This document shows positions 9,194 to 18,812 of a DNA stretch of 64,000 nt, one piece after another. The stretch spans positions 62,001 to 126,000 of the forward strand of contig CAZXYS010000003.1 of NCBI GenBank assembly GCA_964645005.1. Direction: 5' to 3'. The number at the start of each line of letters is the position of its first letter. Positions within the stretch are counted from its first letter, which is position 1. The DNA comes from CAZXYS01 sp964645005. Its GTDB lineage: Bacteria; Bacteroidota; Ignavibacteria; Kapaibacteriales; UBA2268. A program made the translations under genes and the position numbers. The notes below the pieces were generated by a model, which was given only the letters and a program-made list of their open reading frames with translations, was not told the origin of the DNA and ran no database searches.

Positions 9194-10210
9194 ATGAAAT
9201 CAAGAACCGGACATTCCCAACAACACAAAGAACTTAGCACAATGAGCGGCATCCTCGATCTGGCTTATTCTTACCAGAGAAGCAAAATATTATTAACAGC
9301 TTGTGAATTGGATGTTTTCTCAGTTTTTGGAAATGAATCCAAAACTGCTAAAGAGATCTCACATGAGATCGATACCGACGAAAGAGCTACCGAACGTTTG
9401 TTAAATGCTCTATGTGCAATGGGCTTGTTAAATAAAAAGGGCTCTCATTATTCGAATAATCGAGGTGCCCGATGGTATTTAGTGAAAGAAAGCCCTGACT
9501 ACATTGGCAATTTAATGCATTTAACAGATCTTTGGGATGATTTCGGTATGCTGACACATGCCGTTAAGGAAGGGCAGGAAGAAAACTACAGGAAACGTGG
9601 TCTGGAATCACCTGAAGTTGTAGAAAGGGCTATTGCCTATCGGCACAGCATTCTGAAAAAGCAGGCACCTGAAATAGTGGAAATGTTAAATGTCAGCAAA
9701 GCTCAGAGAGTTTTGGATCTGGGGTGTGGTTCCGGAGCTTTTGCTATTGAATTTGCCAGAGCGAATCCGAACATGGAAGTATTTGTTTTCGATTCTCCCG
9801 AGGTGATCCCTTATACTGAATCATATATAGAAAAAGCCGGTCTGAAAAACCAAATAGAAGTAATGGCAGGCGATATTTTGAATGATGACATAGGCTTCGG
9901 ATATGATATTGTATTTCTTTCTTCGTTTATGCATAAGCACTCGCTATGGGATAATATAAACATTGCTTCGAAAATATACAGGTTATTAAAACCAAGCGGA
10001 CAGATCGCTATTTATGACTATGTACTAAATGATGAGCGCACTTTACCTGAATATGCTTCATTATTTTCACTCGAAATGTTGTTAACTTCGGAATCAGGGG
10101 AAACGTATACCAAAACGGATATGTGGATAACTCTTAAGGAAGCCTGGTTCAGAGAAGTTAAACAACTCGAAACACCATTTCAGGCAGAATTAATAATCGG
10201 ACAGCGATGA
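9194..10210 (+). CDS. SAM-dependent O-methyltransferase (dimerisation wHTH + methyltransferase_2 fold)
   Basis: 338 residues. The N-terminal about 100 residues form a winged-helix dimerisation domain (TAKEISHEIDTDERATERLLNALCAMGLL), and the C-terminal Rossmann domain has motif I VLDLGCGSGAFAIEFA at about 173-188. This architecture is that of hydroxyneurosporene/acetylserotonin-type O-methyltransferases, which methylate hydroxyl groups of small aromatic or polyketide substrates. The substrate cannot be read from sequence. The ATG at 9194 follows AGAGAAGAGAG, a plausible ribosome site. Its stop abuts the stop of the convergent DUF58 gene with no spacer. Confidence 0.85.
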   Translation: MKSRTGHSQQHKELSTMSGILDLAYSYQRSKILLTACELDVFSVFGNESKTAKEISHEIDTDERATERLLNALCAMGLLNKKGSHYSNNRGARWYLVKESPDYIGNLMHLTDLWDDFGMLTHAVKEGQEENYRKRGLESPEVVERAIAYRHSILKKQAPEIVEMLNVSKAQRVLDLGCGSGAFAIEFARANPNMEVFVFDSPEVIPYTESYIEKAGLKNQIEVMAGDILNDDIGFGYDIVFLSSFMHKHSLWDNINIASKIYRLLKPSGQIAIYDYVLNDERTLPEYASLFSLEMLLTSESGETYTKTDMWITLKEAWFREVKQLETPFQAELIIGQR

Positions 10211-11104
10211 TCACATCCGGCTTCGTTTAGTCAGATAATCCCGCATAGCTTTGTCGAACGGCTGCGATGTCTCGACAAGACTGTATTCAATGTTATTCCT
10301 CAGGCATTGTCTTTTCAGGTCTGCGGTGAAATCCTGTACGGCATCTCTATAAGCCTTTTGTATTTGATATGGCTGGGTGACCAGTTCTTCACCTGTTTCA
10401 ATATCCTTGAAATTAGCGCCGGGTCCGAATTTGAAATCCACTTCTCTGGGATCCAGCACCTGAAATGCCAGTACCTCGTGCTGCTTATGCCTGAAATGCT
10501 TTAATGCCTTCATTATGGATTCCGGGTCGTCAAAAAAATCGCTAATGATTATTACAAGTCCGCGCCGGTTAATCCTTTCGGCTAATCTGTCCAAAGCTGA
10601 CGCAGTACCGGTTTCATTAGCAGGTTGTGTACTGTCGAGGCGTTTTAGAATCTCGGCGATATACGACTGGCGTGAATTTGGCGGTAGATAATCATTAATT
10701 TCCGTATCATATAAAGCTAATCCCGTTGCGTCTTTCTGCTTAATAAGCAGGAAAGCCAGTGCCGCCGCGAGATAGGAAGCATATTCGAATTTGGGTATAT
10801 TCCCTTTTGAAGCAAAACTCATCGAAGCGCTCGAATCTACGGCTATGACACACTTCATGTTGGTTTCCTCTTCGAACTGCTTGATGTAGTATCTGTCTGT
10901 CCTGCCAAATACCTTCCAGTCAAGGTATTTAATAGGGTCGCCGGGGTTGTACTGGCGGTGCTCGGCGAATTCCACACTGAAGCCGTGATACGGCGAACGG
11001 TGCAGCCCTGTGATAAAACCTTCCACTACCAGCCGCGCTTTCAATTCAATATTTTCCAACTGCGCTATTACTTCCGGGCGCAGGTATTTTCTGTAGTCTT
11101 TCAT
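10211..11104 (-). CDS. DUF58 family protein (vWA-like)
   Basis: 297 residues with the DUF58 signature YNPGDPIKYLDWKVFGR at about 52-68 and a MIDAS-like DSSAS at 90-94, followed by VIIISDFFDD. DUF58 proteins usually pair with MoxR-type AAA+ ATPases in chaperone-like systems, often with BatA/BatB-like membrane vWA proteins. Here it is not next to a MoxR gene; one begins at 63721 in the same window, which is too far for an operon. Convergent with the methyltransferase gene, stop to stop. Confidence 0.9.
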   Translation of the reverse strand: MKDYRKYLRPEVIAQLENIELKARLVVEGFITGLHRSPYHGFSVEFAEHRQYNPGDPIKYLDWKVFGRTDRYYIKQFEEETNMKCVIAVDSSASMSFASKGNIPKFEYASYLAAALAFLLIKQKDATGLALYDTEINDYLPPNSRQSYIAEILKRLDSTQPANETGTASALDRLAERINRRGLVIIISDFFDDPESIMKALKHFRHKQHEVLAFQVLDPREVDFKFGPGANFKDIETGEELVTQPYQIQKAYRDAVQDFTADLKRQCLRNNIEYSLVETSQPFDKAMRDYLTKRSRM

Positions 11105-11447
11105 ATCGTATCGTTAATTTTTTCCTGATCTAACGCTTAGACGTTACACGATTTATTATGTTTCAAGATTATATTACTATTTCTTTTGGTGAGTAATAAA
11201 AAAAATTGGCTGAAAAATTAAACTGGATCCGAAAATAAATATCTATGTGGAAAACAGCAATGAAGTCTGGGCAACGGATCGGAACACCCATGGTCCTTGC
11301 ATTCAAGCTCAGGCAGAAGAATATGGTTTAGCATTTCAGGTAAATGTATTTTAATATGATGATAAATTGAATTTGGGTATGTAACTTTTTTCTTATATCA
11401 GCGTATTTTCATTATAATTATATTGACAAAAATTCAAAGGATTAGTT
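11105..11447 (+). other. Intergenic stretch with a possible decayed coding fragment
   Basis: From 11214 to 11354 one plus-strand frame reads protein-like sequence (INIYVENSNEVWATDRN, GPCIQAQAEEYGLAFQVNVF, then TAA) without a start codon. It could be the C-terminal remnant of a lost gene. I cannot assign a family, and a 45-codon open frame can occur by chance. The rest of the stretch is AT-rich and featureless. Confidence 0.2.
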
Positions 11448-12170
11448 ATGTTAGTGAAATACAGAATTATGTTAGGATTCATTTTCTTTTCCCTGATGAC
11501 ATTATCCGCAGCAGCCATGGATTTTGCCTGTGAACACGGCTCGGGAAATATTATCAAAAATGCTCGTGAAGTTGACAAATTCGATAAGATAGTACTCAAC
11601 GGGTCGGGTAATATATTCCTGAAGCAGGGGAACACTCAACAAGTCGAAGTTGAGACTGATGATAATATTATGGAATTCATTACTACTACGGTTAAAGGCT
11701 CAACTTTAATAATATCATCATCGAAGCCGATTTGTCCGGAGAAGCAAAATTACTATATAACAGTAACGGATTTCGAGGGCGTCAAAATCAAAGGAAGCGG
11801 CGATCTTCTCGGCGAAAATACTATAAAAGGTGATAAAATGGCTTTCCGGGTCTATGGTTCCGGTGATGTCAAGGTAGATGTTGAAACAGATTATCTGAAT
11901 ACAGAGATCACCGGTTCCGGAGACATCTTTCTTTCAGGAATAGCAAAACAAAGTAAGCTGGAAATAATGGGCTCCGGCGATATGAAAATGGATGATCTCG
12001 AAATTAACGATGCCAATGTTGTTATCAAAGGCTCCGGTGATTGTAAATTAAGAGTTGTCGAGAATTTGAAAGTCGAAATATTTGGCAGCGGTGATGTGCA
12101 GTACTATGGCAATCCGCAGCTCAGCACTTCCGTAAAAGGCAGCGGTGATATAAAAAATATAGGCAATTAG
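11448..12170 (+). CDS. Head-GIN (DUF2807) domain exported protein
   Basis: 240 residues with a signal peptide (LGFIFFSLMTLSAAA). The mature part is a right-handed beta-helix-like GIN domain shown by at least nine regularly spaced GSG motifs (GSGNI, GSGDLL, GSGDVK, GSGDIF, GSGDMK, GSGDCK, GSGDVQ, GSGDIK). The family is frequent in Bacteroidota and annotated as putative auto-transporter adhesin, but experimental function is unclear. A good intrinsic terminator follows at 12210. Confidence 0.9.
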   Translation: MLVKYRIMLGFIFFSLMTLSAAAMDFACEHGSGNIIKNAREVDKFDKIVLNGSGNIFLKQGNTQQVEVETDDNIMEFITTTVKGSTLIISSSKPICPEKQNYYITVTDFEGVKIKGSGDLLGENTIKGDKMAFRVYGSGDVKVDVETDYLNTEITGSGDIFLSGIAKQSKLEIMGSGDMKMDDLEINDANVVIKGSGDCKLRVVENLKVEIFGSGDVQYYGNPQLSTSVKGSGDIKNIGN

Positions 12171-12209
12171 AGCTTTTTCATTAATTGTACTCTACTATTC
12201 TAATAAATC

Positions 12210-12242
12210 AACGGTCATCTGTTTAAGGTGATCGTTTTTTTT
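12210..12242 (+). terminator. Intrinsic terminator of the GIN-domain gene
   Basis: Nine-pair stem (AACGGTCAT with GTGATCGTT, two G-U pairs), 9-nt loop, and a run of eight T immediately at and after the 3' arm. It lies 40 bp beyond the stop at 12170. Confidence 0.8.
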
Positions 12243-12326
12243 AAAACAAATGTCAAAACTTAACATGATTTTAAATTCTCATTCGATTACAGATAAAAAA
12301 GATCGAATAAATTAAGGGAGATAATC

Positions 12327-12746
12327 ATGGCTGTAAAAAATTATGAATTTAACTTATCAACTGAAGGATTTACGGATATTATTGACATCAGCGCTAAAGT
12401 CCACTCGATGATTAACAATAGTGGGATTAAAAACGGCATTGTCGTAATAGCCTGTCCAAGTTCTACTTCTGCCATTACCACAATTGAATACGAATCGGGT
12501 TGTATTCAGGACCTGCAGGATTACTACGAAAAAGTTGCACCAATGGAAAAAACCTATCAGCATAACCTCCGCTGGGGCGATGGTAACGGCTATGCGCATG
12601 TCCGCTCAGCCATAAGCAAACCTAATCTTTCATTCCCGATTGTAAACGGCGACCCTGTACTCGGAACCTGGCAGCAAATAGTTTTTGTCGATTTCGACAA
12701 TCGCCCGCGCAACAGGAAGATAGTGGTGCAAATCGTCGGAGAATAA
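12327..12746 (+). CDS. YjbQ family protein (UPF0047, secondary thiamine-phosphate synthase type)
   Basis: 139 residues, the standard length. Family features seen: IVVIACPSSTSAITTIEYES near residue 40, the conserved HN and AHVRSAI around 75-95, and the C-terminal signature GTWQQIVFVDFDNRPRNRK. Members are small beta-rich trimeric proteins with a metal-binding site; a weak thiamine-phosphate synthase activity has been described for the family, but the physiological role is unsettled. A GGGAG sits 6-10 bp before the ATG. Confidence 0.9.
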   Translation: MAVKNYEFNLSTEGFTDIIDISAKVHSMINNSGIKNGIVVIACPSSTSAITTIEYESGCIQDLQDYYEKVAPMEKTYQHNLRWGDGNGYAHVRSAISKPNLSFPIVNGDPVLGTWQQIVFVDFDNRPRNRKIVVQIVGE

Positions 12747-12774
12747 CTTAAGGACATTTCAATTCAAGAGATTG

Positions 12775-12842
12775 TTTAGCCATGTTAAAGCAGGATTGCA
12801 TTTCGAGCCACACTGCTCGTAATGATATTGCATTGATTTAAA
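12775..12842. repeat. Degenerate copy of the CTAAAGCAGGAT-type repeat (family D)
   Basis: The sequence CATGTTAAAGCAGGATTGC followed by TTTCGAG and TCGTAATGA resembles the copies at 27853-27908 and 58750-58874 (CTGCTGAAGCAGGATTT, TTCGTTCCGTTCAGAATGAC). It lies in the intergenic region downstream of the helicase gene. Alignment by eye only. Confidence 0.4.
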
Positions 12843-12989
12843 AATGCTCTAATGAAAATCGGTGTCACATTTTCTATTTTATAAAACCAAATAATTCATT
12901 AGAAGAACTCCTTAATTCATAACTCGTAATTGAATATATACCGCTGCGGGTAATAAAGCCACCTTAAATCATCGAATCATTAAAATATG

Positions 12990-15236
12990 TTAATCTTTAA
13001 AAGAATCTGCAACTTTATCCCTAATTTCAACTGTATTTTCCATCAAATCCTTTACTAATCCATCAAAGTCATAAGAATTCTCAAATATTATTTCGGCTAT
13101 CAAATTATCTGGCAGAAGCTTAGAGAATTTGGATGGAAATTTTTTTGTTATATTTTTTTTGAGGAAATTGCGGAACTGATTAAGACCTTCATTAGAAGCA
13201 TTTTTTAATCTCTCAATAAGTTCCATAATTGATTTAAAATCTATAGCTCTTTCCTTATCTGTTGGTTTAATTACAATAGAATAATAATTTGTCACTGGTT
13301 TACCAAGTTCGTAAACAGAGATCAAACCGGCAAAAGTTCCGTTTATTCTATCTCCTGCAAATGTTATGATTTCAATCTCATGAGAATTCTGATAAATAAT
13401 CCAAACTCCTTTTTTCCAATTAACTTTACTATACTTTTTTTGATGAATATTTAACATTTTTTTTGCTGAAGGATTTAAAAAATTTGGGGTAATATTTGAA
13501 CAGAGTATCTTGCCAGCCTCTTCAGCAGTTTCTTTAGGAACCTCTAAGCCTTGGAAAGTAACCCATTTCGGTGCAATAGCTTTTTCTGTTTTATTTACAA
13601 AAATTTGTCTCTGAGTTCTTTTTATTTTATAAGCTTTCCATTCTTGTCCCCCCAAAACAAAGAGAAATGGCACTTCTAAAGGCTCGACAAATGTTGAATC
13701 CAAATATCCAATATGTTTTTTCTCCTGGTACACCTCGTACATTGGTGCGCTCTCGAAAACTGCAAAAAGCCTTCTCCAATTTGAACCAAGGAAAGTTTTT
13801 TCTGTTTCTTCACCAACTACTAATTCACCATCAACGTTTCTTAGATATCCTTTGGATACCATATAAGATACCACATCATTGTAATTTTTTTCTGATATTT
13901 CGGAAAAACAATAAGAGCGAGAAAGTATATTCCATGCCGCTTTAGGACTTATCCCATGATTTTGTAAACACAAACAAATTAATTGATGAGATAATATATG
14001 ATAAGCTGTTTTAGGAAAATGAATTTCCTCAGAAATGCCTTTAAATCCAAGACTAACAACAGCCGCCATTAATATTAAGTCACCTTCTTTCAGGCATAAT
14101 CCTTGGAAAACTTGCGGTTTTTCTGGTCTTCTCCCAGTTCTTCCAACTCTTTGTAAAAAAGAACTTGAACTTGGAATTGAATCTAACTGGACAATTTGAT
14201 CTAATTCGCCAATATCAATACCTAATTCTAATGTTGAAGTACTTATAATAGTATCAATTCCACTTTCTAGATCATTTTTAATTTTAATTTTATTCTCAGC
14301 TTCTTCTCTATAAAATTTGCTTAATGATGAGTGATGAGTTCGAACTTTTAATGGTATTCCCCTGCTGCTTATCTTGTTAATTTCATTGATTGCTTCAGCG
14401 ATTGCTTCAGTATTTGTTCTGGATTTGCCAAAAACAAGGGATTTATTTGTTTTATTTGCGGGTAATAGTTCATTATATAAATAATTTAGTCTATTAACAG
14501 CTTGATTTAATTCTACACCTTTTTCATTATACTTATCAAAAAATATAACATTATATTTTTTCTCTTTTTTTACATCAGCTCCGACATTAATTACTATTCC
14601 TTTTTTTCTGTTTTTACCAGCCAACCAGAGCAGCATCTCTTCAGGATTTCCGATACTTGCTGAGAGAGCTATTCTTTGACATTTCTTATTCAGTTTAGCT
14701 TCTAATCTCTCTATTAAAGTCATTAAATGGCTGCCTCTATCACCAAAAGCAAAGTTATGAGCTTCATCAATAATAATAGACTTTAATCCTGAGAAAAATT
14801 CTTTCCATCCTGATTTTCTAAGCATGATAGCTTCTAAAGATTCTGGAGTTGTCAGTAATAGCTGTGATGGACAGTTAAATTCATTTATCTTTTCTTTTTG
14901 ATTTACATCTCCATGCCACTTAAAACTGTGTAGACCACATACTGATGCATATTGATTGGCTCTTTTTTCAATATCATTGAGAAGTGCTCTTAGAGGTGCC
15001 AAATATAAAATTTGTACTGAATCTGTCTTATTGGCTGCTGCTTTTGATAGTGTTGGGAATAGTACAGCTTCGGTTTTGCCTCCGGCGGTTGGTGCTTGTA
15101 TTATACAGTCAAATCCATCTAAAATTTTTGGTATTGCTTTTAATTGGATTTCCATAAGTCCGCTTTTCCATCCTTTCTCTTGAATAAGAGTTTTGAAGCC
15201 AGGATGAATAGCTTTAATAATCTCATTCTGTTCCAT
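12990..15236 (-). CDS. Lhr-core/BrxHI-like superfamily 2 helicase
   Basis: 748 residues. Helicase motifs: Walker A APTAGGKT (48-55), DEAH box (157-160), motif III SAS (192-194), and motif VI QRVGRTGRR (362-370), with IIDEAHNFAFGDRGSHL typical of the Lhr group. The C-terminal about 350 residues have a winged-helix/Lhr-core look and then a divergent tail. It is about half the length of classical Lhr. BREX type 2-like systems encode a helicase of this group (BrxHI). It starts 10 bp after the stop of the BrxD-type ATPase gene, which strongly suggests joint function. The region is notably AT-rich compared with neighbours, consistent with transfer. Cytoplasmic, acting on DNA or RNA; substrate unknown. 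Confidence 0.85.
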   Translation of the reverse strand: MEQNEIIKAIHPGFKTLIQEKGWKSGLMEIQLKAIPKILDGFDCIIQAPTAGGKTEAVLFPTLSKAAANKTDSVQILYLAPLRALLNDIEKRANQYASVCGLHSFKWHGDVNQKEKINEFNCPSQLLLTTPESLEAIMLRKSGWKEFFSGLKSIIIDEAHNFAFGDRGSHLMTLIERLEAKLNKKCQRIALSASIGNPEEMLLWLAGKNRKKGIVINVGADVKKEKKYNVIFFDKYNEKGVELNQAVNRLNYLYNELLPANKTNKSLVFGKSRTNTEAIAEAINEINKISSRGIPLKVRTHHSSLSKFYREEAENKIKIKNDLESGIDTIISTSTLELGIDIGELDQIVQLDSIPSSSSFLQRVGRTGRRPEKPQVFQGLCLKEGDLILMAAVVSLGFKGISEEIHFPKTAYHILSHQLICLCLQNHGISPKAAWNILSRSYCFSEISEKNYNDVVSYMVSKGYLRNVDGELVVGEETEKTFLGSNWRRLFAVFESAPMYEVYQEKKHIGYLDSTFVEPLEVPFLFVLGGQEWKAYKIKRTQRQIFVNKTEKAIAPKWVTFQGLEVPKETAEEAGKILCSNITPNFLNPSAKKMLNIHQKKYSKVNWKKGVWIIYQNSHEIEIITFAGDRINGTFAGLISVYELGKPVTNYYSIVIKPTDKERAIDFKSIMELIERLKNASNEGLNQFRNFLKKNITKKFPSKFSKLLPDNLIAEIIFENSYDFDGLVKDLMENTVEIRDKVADSFKD

Positions 15237-15246
15237 TTATATTTAC

Positions 15247-18141
15247 CTATTGATTAAGAATCCCGTTTATATTTGTCTCAAACTCATTTTGTTGGACATC
15301 CATTTTTATTATTTCTTCGTAAGATATATTTGGATTCTCTTCACATAAATCAAGCAAATTAATAAATTCACGTATAATAGGTCTTGGCTTTCTATTTACT
15401 GAACTCTCGCCGAATGCAGTCCAGTCATTGACTAATTTATTCAATGCCGTATCAGGAAACCGGTTAATTGAATCCCAATTATAAGCTATACCATGAATAT
15501 CTCTAACTTTACTAATCATCTTCATCAACTTTGTATGATTCAAACCTTTTAAAGAAATAACAGGTTGCTTTATGCTTGAAAGACCTTCATGACTGTTTGG
15601 AACAGTTACTCTGTCAGCTAACGCTTCATAACTTTTTAATCCAGCACGATCATCTTCAAAGAAAGTATCAGTTCCAGTAAATATCAACAAACAACCTGGC
15701 ATTCCATTCTGCCCGGATTCATCTATTAATAATCTTAGAATTTCCAACGCCCTGTCTCTTTGATTTGAATGTGGAAATTTTCTTATAAGTTCTAATTCAT
15801 CAACTATTAACGCTATTCCATTGTACCTTGATCCTTTAATCACTTCTAGTAATGCTCTGATTCTAGGAAAAACTTGATTTGCTTCTAAATAGCCGTGAAC
15901 ACCAATTTCGTTAAGCATTTTCGTTGGCATCGACCTGCTTCCACTCAACCATGCAATAGTTGTTGAAGCCAGAACCGGATCTTTTTTTCTTTTAGCTCGA
16001 TAAAAAGTCCTAAGCGCAGGCCCAAAACCGGGATCAAGTTCTGAAATATGAGCTAATTCTGATTCTACTCTTTCTTCAACTATTTCCGAAAGCTTTTTAT
16101 GTGTTGAAGAGTCAAAATTAGTTAATCCTTCGATTTGAGCAGTTTTTCTATGAATATTGAGCAACCATGATTCAAGTATATCCGCTAAAGCACAAGCATC
16201 AGTCTTTTCAGGAATTCTTAATCCATTAATTAAACCGGAATAAAATATTGGCAAATCTGAAAGAGGTTGATCTGGTCCAATATTTACAGTAGCAACAGTG
16301 AATTCATTGTTTAAGGCATATTCTCTTAACCATAATGACAAAAAGGTTTTACCAGAACCATAAGGACCTTTGATAAATTTAAATGGTGATTTATTATTTT
16401 TAGCTTCATTTAATAATTCCTTTAAATGATCTTTCTCTTTATTATTCCCTATGTTGATTAAATCAATGTTTTTATTTGGTACTACACCCTGTCTTAAGGC
16501 ATCTACAACATCTCTTGCAGATTGTTTCTCGGATATTTCTTGTTTAAATTGTCTTTCACCAATCCATTCATAGATATTTATACTTCCCACACTTCGAACA
16601 TTTAAAGGATTTTTATTTTCTTCTTTTAATTTTGATATTATTTCCAACATCTGAGCTTTTGTTAAAAACCAACTTAATCCATGATTTTTGCTTGCTCTTT
16701 CAATGTCATGCTCAGTTAGAGATTTCGTTTCTTTAATTAAAGACATTATTATCTGTTCGTCTTCTGACAAATTTGGATAATCTGCTTTAATATCTTGGAT
16801 ATTTTTAGGTAAATCTACTCTCATTTCGTTTTCGATATTTCCAACATCAATTGACTCTTCTTTAGTCTCAGTACCTTTAGCTTCAATCTTTGTGTCTTGA
16901 TTTTCAATCACAGCCTTAGCAGTACTCATGCTATACCACATTCTAGCGCTATCAATTAGTCTATCTATCAATTCTGTCTTAACTCCGGAAATATTAATCG
17001 CCATCTTTTTACAAATACTTGATAAATCACTTTTTCTTAAATGGTTTAAAATAGTTCTGTCAGACCAGGGACTATCAATCAGTCTTTCAATTTTCTCTTG
17101 TTTTACACCGCTTGTCTTAAGATAGCAGCCCGAAAGTACATCGGATAACTGATCATTGTTCAAATTTTGTAAAAGTTTTCTTAAAATCTCGTTTGACAAT
17201 TCTCTTGTTTCAGGTGTTGAAGGTAAAGGCGATATAGTTTCTTCCTCAACTTCCTCGACCAGATCAAGTTTTCGATCAAAGAAGTCGATGCAATTTGAAA
17301 TTACTTCTGGCTTTCTACCAGAGATTTGTATGCTGTTATTTCTACAAAATTCTCTAAGTTCATTTATAGGTATATATTCAAGTAATTCAGTTGGTGGAAT
17401 TAATGATGATAAAATCCTATCAATTTTTTCTTCCTTAGTTCCGCTAACCTGAAGTCCTATCATCTCTAATGAATCATGTAATTGTTTATTTTTTAACATA
17501 TAAAGAAATCGTTCATAATCATCTCTCTCTAAATCAACTTCCCATGCTTTTCTTATTTGGATTGCTACTTCTTCAGCTATAATATAATAATTCTCATAAG
17601 TAAGCACTAAACCTTTTAACAAAAGATAATTACGAGCATTAATATAAGCATCGGATTTATCCCATAGCTGTCTTACTTCCGGATGATGTTCCAGCAATAA
17701 ATGTTCACGAGTCCATATATTAAGTTCATTTCTGATAGCTTCTAAAAGTTGCGCCTCGCTGCGATCTATTTCATTATTACTTTCCCAGGCATTTTTCAAT
17801 ATATTTATATAAAATTTATAATTTTTATCAGGTGATAATCCATTCCCCGATTCAGCTCTTTTAGTCATATCTTTAGTTGTCTGCATTACTTTTTCTTGAA
17901 AACCTTCAATAGGTTGTTTATAATCAGGTGATTCTAAAAGAAGTTTTATAAAAGCATAAGTAGGGGGGCGGGATGGAGCTAAGGCAGAAGCCACAAATGA
18001 TAAAGAGTTAAGTGCTGATGATATCTCTTGAATAATAACACTTCTTGGTAATCTTAAATTAGCAGATTCATCTATTTTATCAGCGGCAATTTGATAAATA
18101 GCTGCATCAGAATACTTATCTAAAATTTCAGTAATTTTCAT
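15247..18141 (-). CDS. BrxD-type (DUF2791) ATPase fused to TerB-like and SAP-like repeat regions
   Basis: 964 residues. In order: residues about 105-165 look TerB-like (NEIDRSEAQLLEAIRNEL); four SAP-like DNA-binding motifs follow at about 218-247, 260-286, 327-355 and 370-397 (cores LQVSGTKEEKIDRI, IQISGRKPEVI, LKTSGVKQEKIERLI, INISGVKTELIDRLI); a winged-helix-like segment at 455-530; then a P-loop ATPase with Walker A GPYGSGKTF (592-600) and Walker B IALIVDELELI (Asp781-Glu782). The ATPase matches the BREX BrxC/BrxD-associated family, including the C-terminal RKPRPIIREFINLLD. No PglX, PglZ, BrxB or BrxL accompanies it. It precedes the helicase by 10 bp. Known: BrxD partners BrxHI in some BREX types. 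Inferred: an ATPase-helicase pair directed to DNA by SAP repeats, perhaps phage defence. Confidence 0.82.
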   Translation of the reverse strand: MKITEILDKYSDAAIYQIAADKIDESANLRLPRSVIIQEISSALNSLSFVASALAPSRPPTYAFIKLLLESPDYKQPIEGFQEKVMQTTKDMTKRAESGNGLSPDKNYKFYINILKNAWESNNEIDRSEAQLLEAIRNELNIWTREHLLLEHHPEVRQLWDKSDAYINARNYLLLKGLVLTYENYYIIAEEVAIQIRKAWEVDLERDDYERFLYMLKNKQLHDSLEMIGLQVSGTKEEKIDRILSSLIPPTELLEYIPINELREFCRNNSIQISGRKPEVISNCIDFFDRKLDLVEEVEEETISPLPSTPETRELSNEILRKLLQNLNNDQLSDVLSGCYLKTSGVKQEKIERLIDSPWSDRTILNHLRKSDLSSICKKMAINISGVKTELIDRLIDSARMWYSMSTAKAVIENQDTKIEAKGTETKEESIDVGNIENEMRVDLPKNIQDIKADYPNLSEDEQIIMSLIKETKSLTEHDIERASKNHGLSWFLTKAQMLEIISKLKEENKNPLNVRSVGSINIYEWIGERQFKQEISEKQSARDVVDALRQGVVPNKNIDLINIGNNKEKDHLKELLNEAKNNKSPFKFIKGPYGSGKTFLSLWLREYALNNEFTVATVNIGPDQPLSDLPIFYSGLINGLRIPEKTDACALADILESWLLNIHRKTAQIEGLTNFDSSTHKKLSEIVEERVESELAHISELDPGFGPALRTFYRAKRKKDPVLASTTIAWLSGSRSMPTKMLNEIGVHGYLEANQVFPRIRALLEVIKGSRYNGIALIVDELELIRKFPHSNQRDRALEILRLLIDESGQNGMPGCLLIFTGTDTFFEDDRAGLKSYEALADRVTVPNSHEGLSSIKQPVISLKGLNHTKLMKMISKVRDIHGIAYNWDSINRFPDTALNKLVNDWTAFGESSVNRKPRPIIREFINLLDLCEENPNISYEEIIKMDVQQNEFETNINGILNQ

Positions 18142-18812
18142 GCTCTCAAACTCCCTAAATAGTTGGTAATCAAAATGTTATTTGTAAGCCCCTTTTTTTA
18201 GCAATGTAACATTAGAAAATACTTATTAACAATATATAATAAAGTTAATAAATTATCTGTTTTTATCATAATTATTTCTTAAAAATCATTTTTAATAAGA
18301 TCACTTATTCATTATTAAGTGCTGTATTATTATAGATTAAGTTAAACTAAGCTGAAATCGCTATATTCCGCCTCATGTCTCCGACAGATATTACATTTGA
18401 CGAAAATTCCGGGCGCTTTTCAATATCAAAACATCTCCCTCAGGAAGAGGCAAGGATAAGGATTCTTATACCCCTTCCTTGAATAAGGAGGGGGAAAGGG
18501 GGGGGGCTTGAAACCAGCCACCCCAAAACCCATACAAAAAGTTGCAAAAAGTTTCAATCATTCCTTGAGAACCTGAACAGGACTCGTTAAACAGTATGAA
18601 ACACAAATAAAAACAAATTACATAAAAATGAACCAAAAAATAAAAAAAGTGGAAAAAATGACACAGTCAAAAAACAGGCTCCAAATGTTACCAAAAAGCT
18701 TCACAGTTCCTTGAATGCATTGTTAGTACAAACAACTCACCTGATACCGAAAACGAGCCGGATGATACCAGATACTCAAAATTAGCACCTTGAAAATTAA
18801 AACTTAGCCCCC
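18142..18812. other. 671-bp AT-rich intergenic region upstream of the ATPase-helicase pair
   Basis: Must contain the promoter of the minus-strand cassette near 18142-18250, which is strongly AT-rich. At 18470-18510 there is a CCTTCCTTGAATAAGGAGGG inverted pair and a G-rich run resembling the start of repeat family B. A-rich sequence with two loosely similar segments (CAAAAAGTTTCA...TTCCTTGA near 18547 and CAAAAAGCTTCA...TTCCTTGA near 18695) follows. No open frame reads as protein. Confidence 0.5.

Noticed and set aside
10211..11104. DUF58 gene as operon partner of the MoxR gene at 63721
   Set aside because: They are about 53 kb apart and on opposite strands; no operon is possible in this arrangement.
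12990..18141. A complete BREX system
   Set aside because: Only the BrxD-like and BrxHI-like genes are present; no PglX, PglZ, BrxA, BrxB or BrxL on either side.
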